NCBI RefSeq assembly: GCF_013607875.1
Contig: NZ_VDES01000003.1
Location: 339,819-403,818, forward strand
Direction: 5' to 3'
Origin: Blastomonas ursincola
Lineage (GTDB): Bacteria; Pseudomonadota; Alphaproteobacteria; Sphingomonadales; Sphingomonadaceae
DNA length: 64,000 bases
Made by a program: the position numbers and the translations under genes. Each line of letters opens with the position of its first letter. Position 1 is the stretch's first letter. Of the stretch, positions 33,977 to 43,322 are shown in pieces. The notes beneath the pieces were generated by a model, which saw only the letters and a program-made list of their open reading frames with translations, was not told the origin of the DNA and ran no database searches.

Positions 33977-34867
33977 TCAACGGGCCGGACGCACCGTGCG
34001 TCCCGGCGCCAGCGCCCAGCGGGTGATCGCCGCGATACCCGTCGTCCCGCCGCGAACCGCGATCCGCGCAGGCAGCGAGATCGAAAGCCCGTGCATGCTG
34101 CGCGCCCAGCGCGGCAGCAGGTCGACGCCGGCTTGCATCGTCATGTGATGGAACGGCGCAAGCTGCGGCGATGATGGCGGCTGATTGAGCAGCAGATCCG
34201 CAATCTCGCGCGTCCGCTCGTCGAAGCGCAGCCGGGGCCGCGCTTTCGCTATCAGGCGCTGCGCCTCGCGATACCTATAGGGCACAGGGTCCGCCCCCAG
34301 CAGCCGTCCGATCTGCGCCATTTCGGCAAGATAGCGATCGCGTTCGGCCAAGGTCATGTGCGGTTTGCGATAGCGGATATAGGCATCGAGAAAGCAGAGG
34401 CTTTCGGTCACATGCACCCAGGCCAGCGACTGCGGATCATTGGCCTCATAGGGCGTGCCATCGGGCAGGGTGCCGCGCACATGGTCATGAATGCGGCGGA
34501 TGCGCGCGATCTCGCCCAGAGCTTGTGCGCGGTCGCCATAGGTGGTGCGCGCGAGGAAGGCGGCGGTGCGACGCAACCGCCCGCGCATGTCCTGTCGAAA
34601 CACCGAATGGTCCCACACGCCCGCCAGCACCGCCGGATCGAGCATCTGCATCAGCAGCGAGGCGATACCGCCAATCATCATCGAGGTGACATCGCCATGC
34701 ACCTGCCAGCTGACCGAGTGCGGGCCGAACAGGCCGGTATCCTCGCGCGAGATCTCGATCGTCTGTCCACCGGGTTCCGCAAAGATGCGGCGGATTTCGC
34801 TTCCGATGGAATCGCGCAAGCCTGGCATGCCGACAATATGGGGGATGCGACGGGTTTTGCCAATCAT
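33977..34867 (-). CDS. DUF2236/MpaB-type oxygenase family protein
   Basis: A 296-residue protein of the DUF2236 group, to which the MpaB' oxygenases and latex-clearing protein are related and which may bind heme. Visible conserved stretches are FGPHSVSWQVHGDVTSMMIGG, FLARTTYGDRAQAL, HDHVRGTLPDGTPYEANDP and WVHVTESLCFLDAY; the histidines in these would be the heme or metal ligands. No signal peptide is seen. The substrate is unknown. It converges on mtnP (9-base gap) and is divergent from the GGDEF/EAL gene. Confidence 0.82.
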   Translation of the reverse strand: MIGKTRRIPHIVGMPGLRDSIGSEIRRIFAEPGGQTIEISREDTGLFGPHSVSWQVHGDVTSMMIGGIASLLMQMLDPAVLAGVWDHSVFRQDMRGRLRRTAAFLARTTYGDRAQALGEIARIRRIHDHVRGTLPDGTPYEANDPQSLAWVHVTESLCFLDAYIRYRKPHMTLAERDRYLAEMAQIGRLLGADPVPYRYREAQRLIAKARPRLRFDERTREIADLLLNQPPSSPQLAPFHHMTMQAGVDLLPRWARSMHGLSISLPARIAVRGGTTGIAAITRWALAPGRTVRPAR

Positions 34868-34964
34868 GACCGCCTATCGTCTCATGCTGTCATAGCCGTT
34901 GATTTTACACGACTTGCCGGACGGCGATCTCCTCGTGGTAACGCTTTGCTAATCGCGCTTCTTT

Positions 34965-37589
34965 ATGCATTGGCTGATGTTTGGACAGAAGCAATCAGAA
35001 CTGGCAACGGGAGACGCGCCAGCACCTGCTGTGCTGTCTGCAAGATCGCTGCTGGCGATCTGCGCGCTCTGGCCCGTGGTCATGGGTGTTCGCACCGTAG
35101 CGATGCTGCTGACGGCGGCGGCAACAGGATTTTCGGTCGCCAGCCTCAACCTGCCATTCGTGCTTGCAGCCGCCTTGTCGATCCTTATCGACTTGGCGAT
35201 CTTTCTGCCCGGACGCAGCGATGCCATTCGCAAGATCCTCGGAGACAGCTTCCCGCCGATGCTGTCGGCGATCGTCTGCGTGTCGACGGTCTGCTTCTCG
35301 TTTGCCGTCGTCAGCCTTGTGGCGCACGGCCAGGAAGCCGGTGTCCTGATCGGCATGATGGCGCTGTTGGGCGCGCTGCTTCCGACCTTGGCGGTCATGG
35401 TGCCGCATCGCATGCTGATGTTCTTTGCATGCATGTCGACCGGGCTTGGCGTGCTGCTTGCCGCCTGGGATCTGCGCTTTGCGGTGGGGACGCTGGTCTT
35501 CTTGCCGGCGATGCTGCTGATCGCACTGATCCGCGGCAAGGACGATCGCGACGAAGAGGCGGCGCTCGACCAACAGAAACTGAACAACGAACGCGCGCGC
35601 TGCCTGCTCTCCGATTACGAGAAATCCGGTCGTGGCTGGTTCTGGGAAACCGACCGGCAGGGCCGCATCGTCTATATCAGCGCCGAAGCCGTCACCGCGA
35701 TCGAGGCTGACCCCGCGACGATCATCGGCCAGCCCTTGAGCTCGGTCATCTGTTCGCCAGGTGCCGACGGCGGCGGCAGCGAACGGACGTTCAATTTCCA
35801 TTTCTCCGCCCGCACGGCGTTCAGCGATCTTGCCGTACGCGTCGCGCAGTCGGAAGAGGAGCGCGCCTGGTCGCTTTCCGGCGCACCGTTCTACAACGAA
35901 TTTGGCCAGTTTGTCGGCTTTCGCGGCCATGGCACCGACCTTACCGAGGTGAAGCGCTCGCACGAGGCGGTCACGCAGCTTGCGCGCTACGACAATCTCA
36001 CCGGGCTCGCCAATCGCCTGTATATCAAGGAGCTGTTCGAAAAGGCGCTGTCCGGGCATCGCGGCGAGCCCAGCCCGTGCTCGCTGTTCCTGCTCGACCT
36101 CGACCGTTTCAAGCAAGTCAACGACACGCTCGGCCATCCGATCGGCGATGCGCTGCTCAAGCAGGTGTCCGAGCGGCTGAAGCGCACCATCGGTGACAGC
36201 GGCGAGGTCGGCCGTCTGGGCGGCGACGAGTTCCAGGTCGTGCTGCCCGGGATCATCAGCGAGGACCGGCTGGCCGATATCGCGCGATCGGTGATCATCA
36301 ATCTCAGCCATCCCTATATGGTCGAGGGCAACCAGATCGTGATCGGGGCCTCGGTGGGTATTGCCATTGCCGATGGCCGCACCCATTCGGGTGCCGAGAC
36401 GCTGATCCGCAACGCCGACCTTGCGCTCTATTCGGCCAAGGAAAACGGGCGCGGCATCTGGAAATTCTACAGCGAGGACATGCACAAGGTGGCACATGAG
36501 CGGCGCGCGCTCGAAGGCGAGCTGCGCGCTGCCCTGCAGGCCGGGGGCATGAGCATCGCCTATCAGCCCGTGGTCAACGTTGCGACCGAGACGATCAGCG
36601 GGTTCGAAGCGCTAGCCCGCTGGAACCACCCTGTACGCGGACCGATCAGCCCCGGCGCGTTCGTGCCGATCGCCGAGGAATCGGGTCTGATCATGCAGCT
36701 GGGCGAATGGGTGCTGCGCACCGCTTGTGCCGATGCAGCCACCTGGCCCCGCTCGGTGCGGATCGCGGTCAACGTATCGCCGATGCAGTTTGCCGATCCT
36801 GCCTTCCCCTCGATCGTGCTCAATGCGCTGGCGCAGAGCGGGCTCGAGCCCGAAAGGCTAGAGCTGGAAATTACCGAGAGCGTGTTCCTGGACGATAAGC
36901 TCGATGCGACGCGCATCTTCGAGCGGTTGAAAGGCATCGGCGTGCGCCTGGCGCTGGACGATTTCGGCACCGGCTATTCCGCGCTCGGCTATCTGCGCAG
37001 CGCGCCATTCGACAAGATCAAGATCGACCAGAGCTTCGTCCGCGGTGCCTCGCAATCGGGCAGCGCCAACAGCGCGATCATCCGCTCGATCGTCTCGCTC
37101 GCCGAGGCGCTCAACATGGAAACCACCGCAGAGGGTGCCGAAACGATCGACGAGCTCGAACTCATCCGCTCGCTGGGGTGCAGCCATGTGCAGGGCTATA
37201 TCTACGGCAAACCGGTCGGGCTTGCCGAAGCCACGCAGCGGCTCGCCGGCGTCGAGAATCATGTCGAGCCGGTCGGTCACAAGCGCAGCCGCGAGACCCG
37301 CTACAAGGTGCTGCGCACGATCGGCATCTATCACGATGGCTATTGCTACCCCGCGCGGATCAAGAACATCTCGCCTGGTGGCGCGCTGATCGAGGGATTG
37401 TGGGACGTGCCGCCCGGTACCGAGTTCGAGATCGCGCTGGGTGCGAATTTGAAGGTGCGCGCAGTGGCGCGCTGGTCGGTCGAAGACCGCTGCGGCCTGC
37501 AGTTCACCGTCCCGATCAGCCTGGAACGTTTCCGGCAGTCCAGCCCGCCGCAGATCGCGACCGGCTATCCCGAGCAGATGCGCGCATGA
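34965..37589 (+). CDS. Membrane PAS-GGDEF-EAL-PilZ cyclic-di-GMP protein
   Basis: An 874-residue signalling protein. Six or so membrane segments occupy residues about 28-188, then a PAS-like domain (about 220-330, ending GFRGHGTDLTEVKRS), a GGDEF domain with an intact GGDEF motif at 419-423, an EAL domain with E-A-L at 548-550 and DDFGTGYSALGYL, and a C-terminal PilZ-like domain (from about 775, with RYKVLRTIGIYHDGYCYPARIKN and ISPGGALIEG in sequence). Both catalytic motifs are intact, so it may both make and break cyclic-di-GMP, with PilZ as internal sensor. No partner genes are adjacent. Confidence 0.92.
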   Translation: MHWLMFGQKQSELATGDAPAPAVLSARSLLAICALWPVVMGVRTVAMLLTAAATGFSVASLNLPFVLAAALSILIDLAIFLPGRSDAIRKILGDSFPPMLSAIVCVSTVCFSFAVVSLVAHGQEAGVLIGMMALLGALLPTLAVMVPHRMLMFFACMSTGLGVLLAAWDLRFAVGTLVFLPAMLLIALIRGKDDRDEEAALDQQKLNNERARCLLSDYEKSGRGWFWETDRQGRIVYISAEAVTAIEADPATIIGQPLSSVICSPGADGGGSERTFNFHFSARTAFSDLAVRVAQSEEERAWSLSGAPFYNEFGQFVGFRGHGTDLTEVKRSHEAVTQLARYDNLTGLANRLYIKELFEKALSGHRGEPSPCSLFLLDLDRFKQVNDTLGHPIGDALLKQVSERLKRTIGDSGEVGRLGGDEFQVVLPGIISEDRLADIARSVIINLSHPYMVEGNQIVIGASVGIAIADGRTHSGAETLIRNADLALYSAKENGRGIWKFYSEDMHKVAHERRALEGELRAALQAGGMSIAYQPVVNVATETISGFEALARWNHPVRGPISPGAFVPIAEESGLIMQLGEWVLRTACADAATWPRSVRIAVNVSPMQFADPAFPSIVLNALAQSGLEPERLELEITESVFLDDKLDATRIFERLKGIGVRLALDDFGTGYSALGYLRSAPFDKIKIDQSFVRGASQSGSANSAIIRSIVSLAEALNMETTAEGAETIDELELIRSLGCSHVQGYIYGKPVGLAEATQRLAGVENHVEPVGHKRSRETRYKVLRTIGIYHDGYCYPARIKNISPGGALIEGLWDVPPGTEFEIALGANLKVRAVARWSVEDRCGLQFTVPISLERFRQSSPPQIATGYPEQMRA

Positions 37590-37654
37590 GGCGGTGACAG
37601 GCCGCTGGGCTGACGTTAAGAACGTTCGTCCAACGCCTGGCTGGAGTCTGCTTC

Positions 37655-38272
37655 ATGATCCGTTCGCTTGTTTCCGTTTCCGTGCTTTCGCTGGCACTCG
37701 CCGCCTGCAGCGCTGGTTCCGACAAGGCCGAAGCTCCGTTGCCCGAAGGCGCATGGCAGCTGGCAGCGGATCAGTCGAATGTCGGCTTCGTCTCGGTCAA
37801 GGCTGGCAATGTCGGCGAGGCGCACAGCTTCAAGAAGCTCTCGGGCTCGGTCGAACCCGATGGCACGGTGGCCGTCGCCATTGACCTGGCCAGTGTCGAC
37901 ACCGGCATCGATATCCGCAACCAGCGGATGCGCGACATGCTCTTCGAGGTGGCGAATTTCCCCGATGCCAAGCTCACCGCCAAGATCGATCCCAACGCCA
38001 TCAAGGCCATGAAGCCCGGCGAGCGCAAGACCATGGCCGTTCCGGTGACGCTCGACCTGCACGGCACCATCAACAGCATCGAAGCGCCGCTGACCGTGAC
38101 ACGGCTGGCGGGTGAATCGGTGCTGGTCGAAACCGCCAAGCCGCTGATCATCGATGCATCGGCCGTGGGGCTCGAGGCTGGAGTCGGCAAGCTGCAGGAA
38201 GTCGCCAAGCTTCCCGCGATCAGCACCGCGGTGCCGGTCACGGCTTCGCTGGTGTTCAAGCCCAAGGGCTGA
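37655..38272 (+). CDS. YceI-family lipoprotein
   Basis: A 205-residue protein with a lipoprotein signal (MIRSLVSVSVLSLALAAC, lipid-modified Cys18) and a YceI-like lipocalin fold, seen in WQLAADQSNVGFVSVKAG, LASVDTGIDIRNQRMRDMLF and the VTLDLHGTINSIEAPLTV segments. YceI proteins bind isoprenoid or fatty-acyl ligands in the periplasm; the ligand here is unknown. It is the last gene before the sulfatase module, whose promoter-like sequence begins 29 bases after its stop. Confidence 0.88.
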   Translation: MIRSLVSVSVLSLALAACSAGSDKAEAPLPEGAWQLAADQSNVGFVSVKAGNVGEAHSFKKLSGSVEPDGTVAVAIDLASVDTGIDIRNQRMRDMLFEVANFPDAKLTAKIDPNAIKAMKPGERKTMAVPVTLDLHGTINSIEAPLTVTRLAGESVLVETAKPLIIDASAVGLEAGVGKLQEVAKLPAISTAVPVTASLVFKPKG

Positions 38273-38300
38273 GGCGGGCACGGGCTCTGCCAAGAGCCGC

Positions 38301-38328
38301 TTGCGCCCGAGCATAATCTGTCATAGCC
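38301..38328 (+). promoter_or_regulatory. Candidate promoter of the first sulfatase gene
   Basis: TTGCGC at 38301-38306 and ATAGCC at 38323-38328 are 16 bases apart. The -10 and following bases (TAGCCTCTG) are like those of the GST operon promoter (TAGCCTGTG near 40190) and of the acyl-CoA synthetase at 60160. A degraded match to the TetR site overlaps it at 38316-38338. Confidence 0.4.
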
Positions 38329-38370
38329 TCTGCCAAAAGGTGGTTGGGACCATCATGGCGGGGAGGATGC

Positions 38371-40170
38371 ATGGCCGGGAAGAGGTTTCTCGCGGCAATC
38401 GGCGCGGCGCTATCGCTGGCAGCGGCCGGCCCCGCCGCGCAGCCCCTGGCGACCGCCACCACGCTCAAGGCGATCACCCCGGACCGCCCACCCAATTTCG
38501 TGGTGCTGCTGGCCGATGACCTCGCGCTGATGGATCTCGGCATCTATGGCGGCGAGGCGCGGACGCCCCATATCGATGCGCTGGCGCGTCGCGGGCGGAT
38601 GTTCACGCGCTATTATACCTCGCCGCTCTGCTCGCCCTCGCGCGCGATGCTGCTCACGGGCCTCGACAACCATCGGACCGGCGTCTCGACCATTCCCGAG
38701 GTCATCCCGAACGAGCATATCGGCAAGAAGGGCTATTCGCTGCGCTTCGAACCGGGCGTGACGACGATCGCCAGCAGGCTCAGGCAGCGCGGCTATCGCA
38801 CTTACATGACCGGCAAATGGCATCTCGGCCATGAGCACGGCGATCTGCCCAACTCCCACGGTTTCGACCGATCGTTCGTGCTTGATGCGTCGGGCGCGGA
38901 CAATTGGGAGCAGAAATCGTACATGCCCTATTATGCCGATGCCCCCTGGTTCGAGGACGGCAAACCGGCACGCCTGCCCAAGGACTTCTATTCCTCGCGC
39001 TTCCTGATAGACCGGATGGTCGATTATCTGGGTGAGGGCGACCAGCAAAAGCCGTTCCTTGCCTATATCGGCTTCCAAGCGATCCATATTCCGGTCCAGG
39101 CGCCGCCCGAATTCACCCGCAAGTACAGGGACACCTATCGCCAGGGCTGGGCGGCAATGCGCAAGGCGCGCTGGGAACGGGCGCAGGCCAACGGCCTGAT
39201 TCCGAATGGAGCGCCGCTCGCCGATCCGCCCAAGGGCTTGCGCCAATGGGAAAGCCTGACGCGCGAGGAACAGGCACTGTTCGCGCGCAACATGGCGATC
39301 AATGCCGGCATGATCGAGGCGATGGACCACCATATCGGGAGGCTGGTCGAGCATCTCAAGCGTACCGGCCAATATGACAACACGGTGTTCGTGTTCACGT
39401 CGGACAACGGCCCGGAACCGAGCAATCCGCTCGCCACGTCGCGCACCATGCAGTGGTGGCTCGACAATAACGGGTACAGCGTTTCGGCGGACAATTGGGG
39501 CGGCAAGGGCACCTATGCCTTTATCGGGCCAGAATTCGCCAATGCCGCTGCCTCGCCGGGGGCGATGTTCAAGTTCTACAGCGCCGAGGGCGGGCTGCAC
39601 GTGCCGATGATCATGGCAGGCCCCGGCATCGCGCCTGCCGCCCCGAGCGCTGCGATGACCACGGTGAGCGACATCGCGCCGACGCTACTCGCGATGGCGG
39701 GCGGAGCGCCCGATGCCAGTGCCTTTGACGGCCGCTCGCTGGTCCCGCTGCTCGCCGGACAGGCCGATGCGGTGCGCACGCCGGAAACCGCGACGGGCTT
39801 CGAGGTCTCTGGCAATGCTGCACTGTTCAAGGGCAGCTACAAGCTGGTGCGCAACCTCAAGCCCTATGGCGACGGCATCTGGCGGTTGTACGACATCGCT
39901 TCGGACCCCGGCGAGAGCCGCGACCTGAGCCAGAGCGATCCGGCGAAGTTCAGGGAGATGATGGCCGAGTATCGCGCCTATGCGAAGCGCAACGGCGTGC
40001 TCGAAATGCCCGAGGGATATGACTCCACGGTGCAGATCGGCAAGAACACGGTGCGCAAGATGGCCGCGCGCTACTGGTATGTTCTGCTGGGGGCAGGCTT
40101 GCTTGTGATCGCGATGCTCTATGGTGCCTATCGGCTGCTGCGGCGGAAAGGACGTGCGCGGCCCGCTTGA
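38371..40170 (+). CDS. Type I sulfatase, exported and C-terminally anchored
   Basis: A 599-residue arylsulfatase-type enzyme. The signal peptide (about 1-23) leads it to the periplasm and a C-terminal membrane segment (about 570-590, YWYVLLGAGLLVIAMLYGAY) followed by basic residues anchors it. The cysteine to be turned into formylglycine is Cys87 in CSPSRAMLLTG; metal-binding VVLLADD, TGKWHLG and FTSDNGPEPSN are present. The substrate is unknown. It requires a formylglycine-generating enzyme, encoded 3.1 kb downstream. I chose the ATG at 38371, which has GGGGAGG four bases upstream. A second sulfatase gene lies two genes on. Confidence 0.92.
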   Translation: MAGKRFLAAIGAALSLAAAGPAAQPLATATTLKAITPDRPPNFVVLLADDLALMDLGIYGGEARTPHIDALARRGRMFTRYYTSPLCSPSRAMLLTGLDNHRTGVSTIPEVIPNEHIGKKGYSLRFEPGVTTIASRLRQRGYRTYMTGKWHLGHEHGDLPNSHGFDRSFVLDASGADNWEQKSYMPYYADAPWFEDGKPARLPKDFYSSRFLIDRMVDYLGEGDQQKPFLAYIGFQAIHIPVQAPPEFTRKYRDTYRQGWAAMRKARWERAQANGLIPNGAPLADPPKGLRQWESLTREEQALFARNMAINAGMIEAMDHHIGRLVEHLKRTGQYDNTVFVFTSDNGPEPSNPLATSRTMQWWLDNNGYSVSADNWGGKGTYAFIGPEFANAAASPGAMFKFYSAEGGLHVPMIMAGPGIAPAAPSAAMTTVSDIAPTLLAMAGGAPDASAFDGRSLVPLLAGQADAVRTPETATGFEVSGNAALFKGSYKLVRNLKPYGDGIWRLYDIASDPGESRDLSQSDPAKFREMMAEYRAYAKRNGVLEMPEGYDSTVQIGKNTVRKMAARYWYVLLGAGLLVIAMLYGAYRLLRRKGRARPA

Positions 40171-40204
40171 CCCGTTCACATTATTGACATAGCCTGTGAC
40201 AATA
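40167..40204 (+). promoter_or_regulatory. Promoter of the GST-sulfatase operon with TetR-type operator
   Basis: TTGACC at 40167-40172 and ATAGCC at 40189-40194 are 16 bases apart. Over the -10 lies an inverted repeat, TATTGACA-N7-TGACAATA at 40182-40204. It matches the arms of the operator at 45373-45395 at 15 of 16 positions with the same seven-base spacer, so both are likely bound by the TetR protein encoded at 44217-44831. Confidence 0.65.
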
Positions 40205-40219
40205 AAAGCGGAGGAGAGA

Positions 40220-41245
40220 ATGGCTGTTGAACTGCTCGGGGCGCCGGGATCGCCCTATACGCGCAAGATGCTGGCGCTGCTGCGCTATCGCGGGATTGGC
40301 CATAAGATGATCTGGGGCAGCCACATGCAGCCACCCGCCGGCTATCCGGTGCCCAAGGTCAAGCTGCTGCCCACCTTCTATTTCGGCGAGGGCGATGCGC
40401 GCGAAGCAGTGGTCGATTCCACGCCAATCATCCGCAGGCTCGAGGCGGAACATCCGGGCCGCTCGGTGCTTCCGGAGGACGAGCTGCTCGGCTTTCTCGA
40501 CCTGCTGATCGAGGATTTTGCCGACGAGTGGATGACCAAGATGATGTTCCACTATCGCTGGCATTTTGCGACCGACGCGGCCAATGCCGGGCCGCTGCTG
40601 ATCTTCTGGCAGAGCCCGACCTATCCGGACGAGCAGGCGAAGCAGATGGCGGACGGCTTTGCGAAGCGGCAGATCGACCGGCTGTACGTGGTCGGCTCGA
40701 ACGACATTACCGCGCCGATCATCGAGGCGAGCTATGCGCGGCTGATCGGCATTCTCGATCGGGCGATCGCGCGCACCGGCTTTGTCCTCGGCACGCGGCC
40801 TTCGGCGGCGGATTTCGCCATCTATGGCCAGCTCACCCAGCTCGGCATTGTCGATCCGACGCCTGCCGCGATCATGGCCGGCTCGACACCTCGGCTGCGC
40901 GCCTGGCTCGACCGGGTGGAGGACCTCTCCGGCCTGCCAGACGGGGCCTGGCTCGATCAAAATGCGCTCGGCCAGCAGTTGGGTGAGTTACTGACCGAGA
41001 TCGGGCGCGTCTATGCGCCATTCCTGATCGCCAACGCCCGAGCCGCCGCTGCCGGGCAGAGCGATTTCGAGACCGAGATCGACGGCAAGCGCTGGACGCA
41101 GCCGGTCTTTCCCTATCAGGCGAAATGCCTGGTGACCCTGCGCGCGGCACGCGCGGCACTGTCCGCCGAGGCGCGCGACCGGCTCGATGCGCTGCTTTCC
41201 GGCACCGGCTGCGAAGCGATGTTCGCCGAGGAGGCGGTCGCATGA
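40220..41245 (+). CDS. Glutathione S-transferase-like protein
   Basis: A 341-residue protein, longer than the usual 200-230. Residues 1-85 look like a GST thioredoxin-fold domain (VELLGAPGSPYTRKMLALLRYRG, VVDSTPIIRRLEAEHPGRSV), and residues about 95-240 an all-helical C-terminal domain with TRPSAADFAIYGQLTQLG. About 90 further residues follow with no clear assignment. A glutathione-linked step, such as opening of an ester or ether or detoxification of the alcohol freed by the sulfatases, is an inference from context only. The ATG has GGAGGAGAGA directly upstream. Its stop overlaps the second sulfatase start (ATGA). Confidence 0.8.
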   Translation: MAVELLGAPGSPYTRKMLALLRYRGIGHKMIWGSHMQPPAGYPVPKVKLLPTFYFGEGDAREAVVDSTPIIRRLEAEHPGRSVLPEDELLGFLDLLIEDFADEWMTKMMFHYRWHFATDAANAGPLLIFWQSPTYPDEQAKQMADGFAKRQIDRLYVVGSNDITAPIIEASYARLIGILDRAIARTGFVLGTRPSAADFAIYGQLTQLGIVDPTPAAIMAGSTPRLRAWLDRVEDLSGLPDGAWLDQNALGQQLGELLTEIGRVYAPFLIANARAAAAGQSDFETEIDGKRWTQPVFPYQAKCLVTLRAARAALSAEARDRLDALLSGTGCEAMFAEEAVA

Positions 41246-42903
41246 TCAAGCGCATCCTGCTCGGCCTGCTCGTCGTCATCATCGCAGCCGGAACCTGGGC
41301 CTGGTTCAACAAGAGCCAGGTGCTGCTGTTCGCTGCCTCGCACATGGGCCAGCACGACGTTGCCGAAAACCAGCCCGTGGTCTGGCAGAAGGGACCGGAC
41401 AGCCCCGCGCTGCCCGCTGACAAGCGCCCACCCAATATCGTGTTCATCCTGGCCGATGACCTGGGCATCAACGACATCTCGACCTTCGGCGGCGGCGTGG
41501 CCGGTGGCAAGGTACCGACGCCCAATATCGACCGGCTCGCGGCCGAAGGCGCGATCTATTCGCAGGCCTATGCCGGCACCGCAAGCTGCGCCCCGTCGCG
41601 CGCGATGATCCTGACCGGGCGTTACCCCACGCGCACCGGATTTGAATTCACCCCCACGCCCGACGGCATGGGCCGCATCGTCAAGGCGCTGTCCGACGAA
41701 ATGGATTCCGGCCTGCCGCCGGTCACCTATCTCGACGCGGCGGTGGAAGGCGCGCCCGATTTCGACGGCCAGGGTCTGCCGGGCAGCGAGCAGACGATCG
41801 CCGAGATCCTGAAACCCGCGGGCTATCACAGCGTGCATATCGGCAAATGGCATCTGGGCGACGGTCCCGAATTCAGCGCCAACGCCCAGGGGTTCGACGA
41901 GAGCCTGTTGATGGCGAGCGCGATGCACCTGCCCGAGGACGACCCGAACGTGGTCAACGCCAAGGTCGATTTCGACCCGATCGACAAGTTCCTCTGGGCG
42001 CGGATGCAGTTCGCCACCAGCTACAATGGCGGCAAATGGTTCAAGCCGGGCGGCTATCTCGCCGATTACTGGACCGACGAGGCGATCAAGGTGATCGAGG
42101 CGAACCGCAACCGCCCGTTCTTCCTCTATCTCGCGCACTGGAACGTTCACACCCCGCTCCAGGCGACAAAGGCCGATTATGACGCGGTGGGCGACATCAA
42201 GCCCCACCGGCTGCGCGTCTATGCGGCGATGGTCCGCGCGCTCGATCGATCGGTCGGGCGCATCATGCAGTCGCTCAAGGACCAGGGGCTCGACGACAAC
42301 ACGATCATCGTCTTTTCCAGCGACAATGGCGGCGCGGGCTATATCGGCCTGCCGCAGGTCAACGCACCCTATCGGGGATGGAAGCTCACCCTGTTCGAGG
42401 GCGGCATCCGCGTGCCGATGTTCGTGCGCTGGCCGGGACGGATATCACCTGGAACAAGGGTCGATACGCCCGTCGCGCATATCGACCTGATGCCGACCTT
42501 CGCCAGGGCAGGCGGGGCCAGGCTGCCCGCCGGACTCCAGATCGACGGCGTCGACCTGCTCGGCCCCGATCCCGCAAATCCGGTCGGCAAGCGGCCCGAT
42601 GACGCGATCTTCTGGCAGAGCGCCTATTATCGCGTCGTGCGTCAGGGTGACTGGAAGCTGCAGGTGACCGAACGCCCGCGCAAGACCTGGCTGTTCAACC
42701 TCAAGGACGATCCGACCGAGAAGCGTGATCTCGCCGCGGCCAACCCGGCCAAGGTCGCCGAGCTCAAGGCCCTGCTCGCCAAGCACCAACAGGGCGCGCG
42801 CAAGCCGCTCTACCCGCACACCATCGAGGCGCCGGTGGCAGTCGACAAACCGCTCGGAGTGAAGTTCAGGAAGGGCGACGAGCTCGTTTACTGGCCGAAC
42901 TGA
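41242..42903 (+). CDS. Type I sulfatase, N-terminally anchored
   Basis: A 553-residue sulfatase. One membrane segment at residues 5-22 (ILLGLLVVIIAAGTWAWF) serves as an uncleaved anchor, placing the catalytic domain in the periplasm. The formylglycine precursor is Cys116 in CAPSRAMILTGRYPTRTGF; metal ligands are in IVFILADDLGIND and VFSSDNGGAGY, and HIGKWHLGDGPEF is kept. It differs clearly from the first sulfatase, so the two may act on different positions of one substrate. It overlaps the GST gene by four bases and the following membrane-protein gene by one, making a tight operon. Confidence 0.92.
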   Translation: MIKRILLGLLVVIIAAGTWAWFNKSQVLLFAASHMGQHDVAENQPVVWQKGPDSPALPADKRPPNIVFILADDLGINDISTFGGGVAGGKVPTPNIDRLAAEGAIYSQAYAGTASCAPSRAMILTGRYPTRTGFEFTPTPDGMGRIVKALSDEMDSGLPPVTYLDAAVEGAPDFDGQGLPGSEQTIAEILKPAGYHSVHIGKWHLGDGPEFSANAQGFDESLLMASAMHLPEDDPNVVNAKVDFDPIDKFLWARMQFATSYNGGKWFKPGGYLADYWTDEAIKVIEANRNRPFFLYLAHWNVHTPLQATKADYDAVGDIKPHRLRVYAAMVRALDRSVGRIMQSLKDQGLDDNTIIVFSSDNGGAGYIGLPQVNAPYRGWKLTLFEGGIRVPMFVRWPGRISPGTRVDTPVAHIDLMPTFARAGGARLPAGLQIDGVDLLGPDPANPVGKRPDDAIFWQSAYYRVVRQGDWKLQVTERPRKTWLFNLKDDPTEKRDLAAANPAKVAELKALLAKHQQGARKPLYPHTIEAPVAVDKPLGVKFRKGDELVYWPN

Positions 42904-43322
42904 TGGCGGCGCTACTGCCCCGGTCGGAGCCGGTTGCCGCGTCGGCTTCGTCGCGCTTTCTCGTTCTGTGCGGGGTGCTGGCGGTGGTCCCCGGCATGAT
43001 CCATGTCTTCCTGCCCGATGGCGGGGCGGGGGTGATCGCGGGGATCGACCTGTCCCGCGATGCTGCCCGCACCGTATCGATGTTCGCCTGGGCGGGCGCG
43101 ACGCAGATCGCCTGGGGTGGCATGATGCTCGCCATCGGACTGTTCCATCGCGCGCTGGTGCCGCTGGCGCTAGTGCTGTTGCTGCTCGAAAAGACGCTGC
43201 ACGCCCTCAGCTTCTGGGTGCTGAAGCCCGGTGATCATCATCCACCCGAAAGCTATGCCGTGCTGGTGGCGGTGCCGGTTATCGCGCTGTTCCTGGCGCT
43301 GGCGCTGCGACGTCGCGGATGA
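42903..43322 (+). CDS. Small membrane protein of the sulfatase operon
   Basis: A 139-residue protein with four predicted membrane segments (about 18-35, 58-75, 80-105 and 118-135), no recognised family and only short loops. Its ATG overlaps the sulfatase stop by one base (TGATG), so it is translated together with it. The last 44 bases overlap the end of the convergent formylglycine-generating enzyme gene. A role in uptake or anchoring of the module's enzymes is possible but unproven. Confidence 0.7.
   Translation: MAALLPRSEPVAASASSRFLVLCGVLAVVPGMIHVFLPDGGAGVIAGIDLSRDAARTVSMFAWAGATQIAWGGMMLAIGLFHRALVPLALVLLLLEKTLHALSFWVLKPGDHHPPESYAVLVAVPVIALFLALALRRRG

Noticed and set aside
38316-38338. A third site for the sulfatase-module TetR protein before the first sulfatase gene
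   Set aside because: The left arm agrees at only 4 of 8 positions, and the shared centre may simply be a common -10 sequence.
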